Shown here piece by piece: positions 53,953-64,000 of a DNA stretch of 64,000 bases. Position 1 is the first letter of the stretch. Each line of letters starts with the position of its first letter. Below the pieces are notes generated by a model. The model did no database searches, was not told the DNA's origin, and was given only the letters and a program-made list of their open reading frames with translations. This DNA is from Campylobacter ureolyticus. GTDB taxonomy: Bacteria; Campylobacterota; Campylobacteria; Campylobacterales; Campylobacteraceae. Location: contig NZ_CP053832.1 in the NCBI RefSeq assembly GCF_013372225.1, positions 434,001-498,000 of the forward strand, written 5' to 3'. The translations under genes and the position numbers were made by a program.

Positions 53953-54510
53953 ATGTCAGATGCTAAAAAAATAATTTCACCTCTAACTAAAGATGTTGTA
54001 AAAACTTTAAAAGCCGGAGATATGGTTTTGATAACTGGTACTATAATAGCAGCAAGAGATGCGGCACATAAAGCTTTAACCGAGGCTTTGAAAAATGGAG
54101 AAAAATTACCTGTAAATCTTAAAAATCAAACCATTTATTATGTAGGGCCATCTCCAGCACGCCCAGGAGATGCTATAGGATCAGCTGGTCCAACAACAAG
54201 TGGTAGAATGGATAAATACACTCCAACAATACTTGATCTTGGTGTAAATGCCATGATAGGAAAGGGCTATAGGAGCAAAGAAGTAGTCGAAAGTATGAAA
54301 AAAAATTGTGTTGTTTATATGGTAGCAATCGGCGGTACTGGAGCTTTGATAAGCAAAAGTATCAAAAAATATGAAGTTTTAGCTTATGAAGATTTAGGCC
54401 CTGAAGCTATCGCAAAACTTGAAGTTGTTGATTTTCCAGCAATTGTTGCAATCGACTGTGAAGGAAATGACTTTTACAAAGTAGGTCAAGCACCATATAA
54501 AGAAATTTAA
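53953..54510 (+). CDS. Class I fumarate hydratase, beta subunit
   Basis: This is the 185-residue beta subunit. VLITGTIIAARDAAHKAL near residue 25 and YYVGPSPARPGDAIGSAGPTTSGRMD near residue 60 form the substrate side of the active site; GKGYRSKEV follows. It pairs with the alpha subunit encoded just upstream (AAGGAG ribosome binding site). A terminator follows the gene. Confidence 0.92.
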   Translation: MSDAKKIISPLTKDVVKTLKAGDMVLITGTIIAARDAAHKALTEALKNGEKLPVNLKNQTIYYVGPSPARPGDAIGSAGPTTSGRMDKYTPTILDLGVNAMIGKGYRSKEVVESMKKNCVVYMVAIGGTGALISKSIKKYEVLAYEDLGPEAIAKLEVVDFPAIVAIDCEGNDFYKVGQAPYKEI

Positions 54511-54516
54511 ATCAAT

Positions 54517-54542
54517 TTTGGGTCAAATTTGGCCCAAATTTT
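54517..54542 (+). terminator. Rho-independent terminator after fumarase genes
   Basis: TTTGGGTC (54517-54524) pairs with GGCCCAAA (54531-54538) with one G-T pair and a 6-base loop, followed by TTTT. It separates the fumarase genes from the lyase gene. Confidence 0.75.
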
Positions 54543-54684
54543 ATAGTTTTATTCATAATTTTAGAAACTACGTTTATTTTTATTTTTAGAATTATCGTTA
54601 ATATAAAAAAATTAAATTTAAAAAGGTCAGAACTTGACAAATTTATAGATTAGAATTACTTAAATTCTTTAAAAAGGAGAAAAG

Positions 54685-56043
54685 ATGAGTAATTCTAGTA
54701 TGATCGACAGTAAGGTTTTTGGTGTGCTTTTTTCAAGCGAGACGATGAAAAAAGTTTTTAGTGATGAAAATAGAGTTCAAAAGTGGCTTGACACAGAGGC
54801 AGCACTTGCAAGAGCTCAAGCAAAACTTGGTATAATAAAGCCACGTCGTGCCCAGCAAATCACCAAATTTGCAGATGCAAAACTTCTAAATATAGATGCA
54901 ATTGGTGAAAATTATAAAAGTTCCATAACAATTGTTCCATTACTAAAAGAGTTTAAAAAAGTTTTTGATGATGACAGTGGAGAATTTGTGCATTGGGGTG
55001 CTACAAGTCAAGATATCATGGATAATGGCCTCGTATTGCAAATCAAAGAAGCTATTGAGATTTTAGAAAAACTTTTAACAAAAACTTATAAAGATGCCCT
55101 AAATTTGGCCAAAAAATACAAAAGTACAGTAATGGCAGGAAGAACGCATGTTATCCATGCACTCCCTATAACATTTGGCTTTAAAGTTGCGATGTGGGCA
55201 CAAGAAATCAGGCGAAATTTAGATAGGCTTAAAGAAGTAAAACCACGAGTTTTAACAGGTCAGTTAAGTGGTGCGGTTGGTACAATGGCTAGCCAAGAGG
55301 GTAAGGGCTTAGAAATGCAAAGGCTTATGATGGAAGATCTTGGTCTTAATGTACCTGTTATTTCTTGGCATCCAAGCAGAGATAATATGGCTGAATATGT
55401 TAGTGTTTTAGCATTAATTGCAGGGACAATTGGACGAATTTCAAAAGAAATTTTAAGCCTTCAAAGAACTGAAATTTGCGAAGTTGAGGAGCCATTTTTT
55501 ATGGGAAAAGTTGGAAGTTCGACAATGCCTCATAAAAGAAATCCACAAGTTTGTGAAAATATCATCGCTCTTGCAAGAATTGTTCGCTATCAAGCACCTT
55601 TAATGGTCGAGGCGATGTGGTGCGAAAATGAAAGAGATTGGGGTTGCGAATTGAACGAATGGGATGCCATTCCAAAGGCATCAATCCACCTTGCAGCCAC
55701 ACTTGAAAAGCAAAATGATGTGCTTGAAAACTTAATTGTCTATCCTGAAAATATGAAAGAAAATTTAAACAAACTTAAAGGTGCGATGTTAAGTGAGGCG
55801 GTTATGCTTCATTTAGGTGAGAAAATCGGCAGAATGCATGCACATGAAATCGTTTATGAGGCTTGTATGAAAGCTTTCAAGGACAAGACAGAGGTCATTG
55901 ATACGCTACTTGAAAAAGAGGCTGTTAAAGAAAATTTTACTAGAAAAGAACTTGAAGACATTATGAAACCTGAGCTCTATACAGGGCTAAGTGCTGAGTT
56001 TGTGGATAGAGTTTTGGATGATAGTAAAAGCTTTTTTAAATAA
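54685..56043 (+). CDS. Fumarase/aspartase-superfamily lyase (PurB/CMLE-like)
   Basis: This 452-residue lyase belongs to the superfamily that releases fumarate from a substituted succinate. HWGATSQDIMDNG (near residue 101), AGRTHVIHALPITFG and GSSTMPHKRNPQVCEN (near residue 287) are the three conserved regions. GATSQD and GSSTMPHKRNP are closer to carboxymuconate-cycloisomerase-like and amino-dicarboxylate lyases than to true adenylosuccinate lyase, which usually reads GSSAMPHKRNP. The gene is followed 30 bases on by a dicarboxylate transporter and lies beside fumarase. It may cleave an imported compound to fumarate. Adenylosuccinate lyase remains possible. Confidence 0.82.
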   Translation: MSNSSMIDSKVFGVLFSSETMKKVFSDENRVQKWLDTEAALARAQAKLGIIKPRRAQQITKFADAKLLNIDAIGENYKSSITIVPLLKEFKKVFDDDSGEFVHWGATSQDIMDNGLVLQIKEAIEILEKLLTKTYKDALNLAKKYKSTVMAGRTHVIHALPITFGFKVAMWAQEIRRNLDRLKEVKPRVLTGQLSGAVGTMASQEGKGLEMQRLMMEDLGLNVPVISWHPSRDNMAEYVSVLALIAGTIGRISKEILSLQRTEICEVEEPFFMGKVGSSTMPHKRNPQVCENIIALARIVRYQAPLMVEAMWCENERDWGCELNEWDAIPKASIHLAATLEKQNDVLENLIVYPENMKENLNKLKGAMLSEAVMLHLGEKIGRMHAHEIVYEACMKAFKDKTEVIDTLLEKEAVKENFTRKELEDIMKPELYTGLSAEFVDRVLDDSKSFFK

Positions 56044-56073
56044 GCTGTTTAAATTTAGCAAAAGGAGGAAATT

Positions 56074-57474
56074 TTGGTAAATTATAAAAAACTTATTACC
56101 CTCTTTGTTGTTGGGCTTGTTATTTGGTTTATTCCACATAGCGATGCGGTTAGTAAGGAAGCATGGCAACTTTTTGCTATTGTAGTTGCTACTATTTTGG
56201 GGCTTATTTTACAGCCCCTTCCTATCGGTGCAGTTGCATTTATTGGTGTTGCGGCTGCCATGCTTACAAATACACTCTCTGTAAAAGAAGCACTGACTGG
56301 CTTTGGAAGTGGAACTATTTGGTTGATAGTGAGCGCTTTTATGATTGCAAGAGGTTTCATAAAAACAGGACTTGGTAGAAGAATCGCATATAAAATAATT
56401 TCTATTTTAGGTGATAGCACTTTAAGGCTTGGATATTCTATAGTTATAAGTGATGCGATAATTTCACCTGCTATGCCAAGTAGCGGTGCTAGAGCTGGTG
56501 GTGTTCTTTTTCCAATAGTAAAAAGTATTTCAAGTGCCTTAAACTCAGAACCTGATGATAGTAGGAGAAAAGCAGGGGCGTATTTTATGCAAACTTTGTG
56601 GCAAGGCAATGCTATAACAAATGGTATGTTTTTAACATCAATGGCAGGAAACCCACTAATTGCAACTTTGGCTTTATCTAGTTTTGGAGTACAAATTTCA
56701 TGGGGTCTTTGGGTAATGGGATCAATTATTCCTGCACTTTGTTCACTTGCGATAATTCCTTTGGTTTTATATATTATTTATCCACCAGAGATTAAAAAAT
56801 ATCCACAAGCAAAAGAAATTGCCAAAAAAGAGCTTTTAAATTTAGGTAAAATGAAATTTGAAGAAAAAGCTATGCTTTGCGTGTTTGTTGGAGCTTTGAT
56901 TTTATGGGCAACTGGTGGATTTACTGGTATTGGAGCAACAACGGTTGCAATGCTTGCGGTTGTTGCTTTGCTTTTGAGTGGTGTTTTATCGTGGGATGAA
57001 ATTTTATCAGAAAAAGCTGCGTGGAATACATTGATTTGGATGGGTGGGCTTATTTCGCTAGCTGGTGGATTAAACACTCTTGGATTTATCGGTTGGTTTG
57101 CGAACTCAGTATCTACTTCATTTAGTGGAATTTCGTGGATTGCAACAACTGCTGTTTTGCTTCTTATCTATGTTTTTTCTCACTATTTTTTCGCTAGTCT
57201 TACAGCTCATATAACTGCTATGTATTCAGCATTTGGAGTTGTTGCTATAGCATGTGGGGCACCAAGTATGTTAATAGCTTTAGTTTTTGCATATGCGTCA
57301 AATTTAATGATGCCAATCACGCATTATGGTGGCGCACCAGCCCCGATAATCTTTGGGAGTGGTTATGTAACGCAAAAAGAGTGGTGGAAACTTGGTTTTA
57401 TCATAACTGTTATAAATTTATTAATTTGGTCAATAATTGGCTCAATTTGGTGGAAAGTTTTAGGATTATGGTAA
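56074..57474 (+). CDS. DASS-family dicarboxylate/anion transporter
   Basis: This is a 466-residue inner-membrane transporter of the divalent anion:Na+ symporter (SLC13/CitT) family. It has about 12 hydrophobic segments. ALTGFGSGTIWLIVSAFMIARG, TSMAGNPLIATL and SNLMMPITHYGGAPAPIIFGSGYV are typical. It starts at TTG 56074 with AGGAGG just upstream. It follows the lyase gene closely, and the WYL regulator gene overlaps its end. It probably imports the substrate of the lyase or a C4-dicarboxylate or tricarboxylate. Confidence 0.88.
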   Translation: MVNYKKLITLFVVGLVIWFIPHSDAVSKEAWQLFAIVVATILGLILQPLPIGAVAFIGVAAAMLTNTLSVKEALTGFGSGTIWLIVSAFMIARGFIKTGLGRRIAYKIISILGDSTLRLGYSIVISDAIISPAMPSSGARAGGVLFPIVKSISSALNSEPDDSRRKAGAYFMQTLWQGNAITNGMFLTSMAGNPLIATLALSSFGVQISWGLWVMGSIIPALCSLAIIPLVLYIIYPPEIKKYPQAKEIAKKELLNLGKMKFEEKAMLCVFVGALILWATGGFTGIGATTVAMLAVVALLLSGVLSWDEILSEKAAWNTLIWMGGLISLAGGLNTLGFIGWFANSVSTSFSGISWIATTAVLLLIYVFSHYFFASLTAHITAMYSAFGVVAIACGAPSMLIALVFAYASNLMMPITHYGGAPAPIIFGSGYVTQKEWWKLGFIITVINLLIWSIIGSIWWKVLGLW

Positions 57475-58409
57475 CAAAAACAACTGAAATTTTGCTATTT
57501 TTGCAAGAAATTTCATCAGGGCGTGAGATAAATTTAAACTATTACGCCCTAAGTAGAGGACTTAGTGAGCGTACTTTAAGACGTTATGTTAGTGATATAA
57601 GAGCGGTTTTTGGAGAAGAATTTATAGAAAAACTTGGAAGCGGAAATTATGTGTGTAAAAATAAAGAATTTTACAAAGCTTTTATAATTCCGTATCAAAA
57701 AGCAGATGATACTGAAAAATTAATCGAGCTTTTACATACGATAAATCCTGGTTTTTCAGACTTTTTACCGCCCGAGCATAAAAAACTTGGTGTTAAACTC
57801 GCAAGAGAACTTGGTGATATTTTTCTTATAAAAGGAAGTCCGCACGAAGAAAGCCCAAATCTAAAAATATTTTTAAGTGTTAAAAGAGCTGTTAAATTTA
57901 GAAGATATGTGAGTTTTAATTATGAAGGTGTTTGGTTTAATGATGTTAAATTTTTAAAAATTATCTATTCAAAAGGTAATTGGCAAGTTGCAATGATTGA
58001 TGAAAAAGAGTCTATAAACAATGGATTTAGGGTAATTAGGCTCAATTTTATAGATGAGATAATGCTAAGTGAAAAAACTTTTCATACTGATTTTGAAGCC
58101 TTGAAATTTATACAAAACTTTGAAAGTTTTTGGGATGGATATAAAGTAAAGTCTTATTTGTGCGAGGTTTTTGTCAACGATGAGGTTTTGAAATATTTTA
58201 AGAAAAAGAAATTTTTTGGGTCGCAAAAAATTACTGAAAAAAAGGATATTAATGGCTTTACAAAAATTGAATTTATGATAACAAGCGATGACATGATTTT
58301 AATGCTTGCAAGACGTTTTTTTCCTAATTTTATTATAAGAACTCCTAAAAGTGCGAAAGTTAAATTTGATGAGATGATAAAAAAGTATTTAAATTTTTTT
58401 AAAATTTAA
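57468..58409 (+). CDS. WYL-domain transcriptional regulator
   Basis: This is a 313-residue regulator with an N-terminal winged helix (YYALSRGLSERTLRRYVSDIRAVFG, residues about 25-49) and a C-terminal WYL domain (FRRYVSFNYEGVW, WQVAMIDEKES, FRVIRLNFIDEI). I chose ATG 57468, which overlaps the transporter stop by 7 bases. An open frame extends upstream inside the transporter gene but has no family similarity. WYL proteins often sense small molecules or nucleotides. Here it is likely to control the lyase and transporter genes. Confidence 0.85.
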   Translation: MVTKTTEILLFLQEISSGREINLNYYALSRGLSERTLRRYVSDIRAVFGEEFIEKLGSGNYVCKNKEFYKAFIIPYQKADDTEKLIELLHTINPGFSDFLPPEHKKLGVKLARELGDIFLIKGSPHEESPNLKIFLSVKRAVKFRRYVSFNYEGVWFNDVKFLKIIYSKGNWQVAMIDEKESINNGFRVIRLNFIDEIMLSEKTFHTDFEALKFIQNFESFWDGYKVKSYLCEVFVNDEVLKYFKKKKFFGSQKITEKKDINGFTKIEFMITSDDMILMLARRFFPNFIIRTPKSAKVKFDEMIKKYLNFFKI

Positions 58410-58770
58410 TAAACCTTTACCGCAACTCATCACAATTTACAACCACCTATTAAAATTTATAACATTTTCCCCCACTTTAATCAAGCTTTAAGCTTTATGT
58501 TTGTATAATTTCATTTCCGTTTTACGAAAGACCTCTTAAACGAGTTGTTTAAATAAGTTCTTTTTTATAAAAAACGAGTTTTTTAAATTATTAATGTTAA
58601 ACTATAAAAATCAAATTTTAAAGTTAATCTTTGAAATCTAAACAAGTGATCGATTGAGCTAGAAATTAAAAACAATATCTTTGTATTATATATAAAGGTA
58701 TTAAATAATAATTTATTTTTATTTAAAGATAAATAATAAAAGTTTTTAGATTAAAAACTTCATAATATTT
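58410..58770 (+). promoter_or_regulatory. rRNA operon promoter and leader
   Basis: This stretch holds the rRNA promoter: TATAAT at 58505-58510 in TTTGTATAATTTC, with T-rich sequence before it. A leader of about 250 bases follows. It contains AT-rich segments able to pair with the 16S-23S spacer during RNA processing. No gene is present. Confidence 0.6.
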
Positions 58771-60282
<1,512 letters not shown>

Positions 60283-60428
60283 CTAGAGTACAAATAGATA
60301 TTCTCTCACAAGATATCTATAAGAAAGATATAAGTGTTAATATTTATACTTATAGTGTAATAGACAACTAACTCAATCATCCTTGTTTAGTTTTCAGAGA
60401 TTGTTTTAAAATTAGTAATAGAGCTAAA

Positions 60429-60504
60429 GGGGAATTAGCTCAGCTGGGAGAGCGCCTGCTTTGCACGCAGGAGGTCAGCGGTTCGATCCCGCTATTCTCC
60501 ACCA
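60429..60504 (+). tRNA. tRNA-Ala (anticodon TGC)
   Basis: This 76-base cloverleaf includes an encoded CCA. The acceptor stem GGGGAAT/ATTCTCC contains the G3-U70 pair that identifies alanine tRNAs. Anticodon TGC is at 60462-60464. It is the first of two tRNAs in the 16S-23S spacer, the usual place. Confidence 0.97.
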
Positions 60505-60507
60505 TAA

Positions 60508-60584
60508 GGGCCTGTAGCTCAGCTGGTTAGAGTGCACCCCTGATAAGGGTGAGGTCATAAGTTCAAGTCTTATCAGGCCCACCA
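60508..60584 (+). tRNA. tRNA-Ile (anticodon GAT)
   Basis: This 77-base cloverleaf includes an encoded CCA. The acceptor stem is GGGCCTG/CAGGCCC and the anticodon loop contains GAT. It follows tRNA-Ala by 3 bases, as in most bacterial rRNA operons. Confidence 0.97.
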
Positions 60585-61360
60585 TTAAAAAAATATAAAA
60601 ATTATTTTTATATAAAGCTTATATAATACATAGTTTAACAAAGAAGTATTTTATAATAAAAATAACTATATTTTAGATGATAGTTTTTTATTAAAATAAA
60701 CTATTTTTAATTTTATAAAAATATAAGTATTATTAGATAAAATACCAAACTTTATTTTTTTATTATAAAGTTTAATTAGAGAGTTAAACAATAAAGTTGA
60801 TAAAAATCAATTATCTCTTATATGTTAATTTTCTAATTAGGTTTTATAATCTAAATGTTATTTAAATTATCATTGTTAAAAGTCACAAAAAGTTTTAATA
60901 AAATAAAACAATTTTACAGGACTTGTTAAAGCTTTATATCTATATAAACATAAAAGCAAATCTTTTAAATTTAACTGTTATCAAATTTAAAAGTTTAAAG
61001 ATTATACACGAAACAATAAAGTTTTTAAAACTTACTTTATAGTTTATAATCTCTTTCCGTCTTAATTTATATAATATAAACATTATAAAATAAATCATTA
61101 TTTTATCTTTAACAAGGAAGTGATGCGAATTAGAATATCAACATAATAAATAATTCTAATAACTTCAAAGACAAGCAACTTTATTAAGTTTAAGTATTAA
61201 ATAATTTTAATCAAATTTAATTTTTGTTTTTACGAGTAAAACCTTAATATTGATTTACGACAAACGAAGTTTTGGGTAAATCTTAATAGCTTTAGAGGTT
61301 TGCAAAGGGTGTAGCCCTTGCTCGTAAAGACTAGCTTTGCTAGTCTGCGAAGTCAAAAAA
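60585..61360 (+). other. 16S-23S spacer downstream of the tRNAs
   Basis: This is about 776 bases of AT-rich transcribed spacer without a gene. Two hairpins lie near its end: AAGGG/CCCTT at 61305-61319 and GACTAGC/GCTAGTC at 61329-61345. The latter is 16 bases before the 23S start and may be part of the processing stalk. The spacer is long for a bacterium but normal for Campylobacter. Confidence 0.6.

Positions 61361-64000
<2,640 letters not shown>

Noticed and set aside
57252-57467. N-terminal extension of the WYL regulator
   Set aside because: This part is the transporter gene read in another frame. Similarity to regulators begins at ATG 57468.

Overview
The window is about 64 kb of an AT-rich epsilonproteobacterial chromosome, almost certainly Campylobacter. 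The evidence is a Campylobacter-type 16S rRNA, a 23S rRNA with an intervening sequence in the helix 45 region, and genes with strong Campylobacter counterparts: CjaA-type and NikZ-type binding proteins, a ChuA-type haem receptor, MagIII, and a selenocysteine formate dehydrogenase cluster in the order fdhM, TAT peptide, fdhA, B, C, D, modE, yedF, selD. I cannot name the species. The genes look like those of an anaerobic or microaerophilic respirer that uses H2 and formate as electron donors and C4-dicarboxylates as carbon source or acceptor.

Layout. 1-4.8 kb: the 3' part of mfd, a small unknown gene, a Doc/Fic-like protein, a DUF815 ATPase and MagIII glycosylase. 5-9 kb: glutamate symporter gltS, convergent with a CjaA-like binding protein, then a three-lipoprotein operon (CsgG-like, DUF4810, DUF799). 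9-13.7 kb: nickel-type ABC importer (nikZYXWV-like). 13.8-17.9 kb: a tight four-gene operon of an XpaC-like membrane protein, a TelA-family protein and two membrane-anchored beta-propeller proteins; its function is unknown. 18-21.5 kb: a polar amino-acid ABC importer with a small restriction-modification-like fragment inside the operon, then rdgB. 21.5-26.3 kb: MFS exporter, plsC, crcB, DUF2892, a Sel1-repeat protein and a YhiN-like flavoprotein.

26.7-32.8 kb: a complete periplasmic [FeFe]-hydrogenase module. It has a catalytic subunit, a TAT-carrying small subunit, a cytochrome b and all three maturases HydG, HydE and HydF. 32.8-36.7 kb: TonB/ExbD/ExbB and a haem-type TonB-dependent receptor with a Fur-like operator. 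36.8-40.6 kb: CPBP protein, molybdopterin genes moeA, moaE and moaD, and nspC. 40.9-49.4 kb: the formate dehydrogenase and selenium locus. Two genes here, fdhA and selD, read through in-frame TGA codons as selenocysteine, and each TGA is followed by a SECIS-like hairpin. 49.5-51.2 kb: a large anchored protein of unknown function. 51.5-58.4 kb: a C4-dicarboxylate region with dcu antiporter, two-subunit fumarase, a fumarase/aspartase-superfamily lyase, a DASS transporter and a WYL regulator. 58.5-64 kb: rRNA operon 16S-tRNA-Ala-tRNA-Ile-23S, with the 23S cut by the window end.

How the parts fit. Hydrogenase and formate dehydrogenase both appear to be TAT-exported and linked to the quinone pool by cytochrome b subunits. 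Molybdopterin, selenium and nickel genes supply cofactors for this or related metalloenzymes. Dcu, fumarase, the lyase and the DASS transporter would supply fumarate and related dicarboxylates. The most notable items are the [FeFe]-hydrogenase module, the TelA/beta-propeller operon, the two selenocysteine genes and the lyase/DASS locus.
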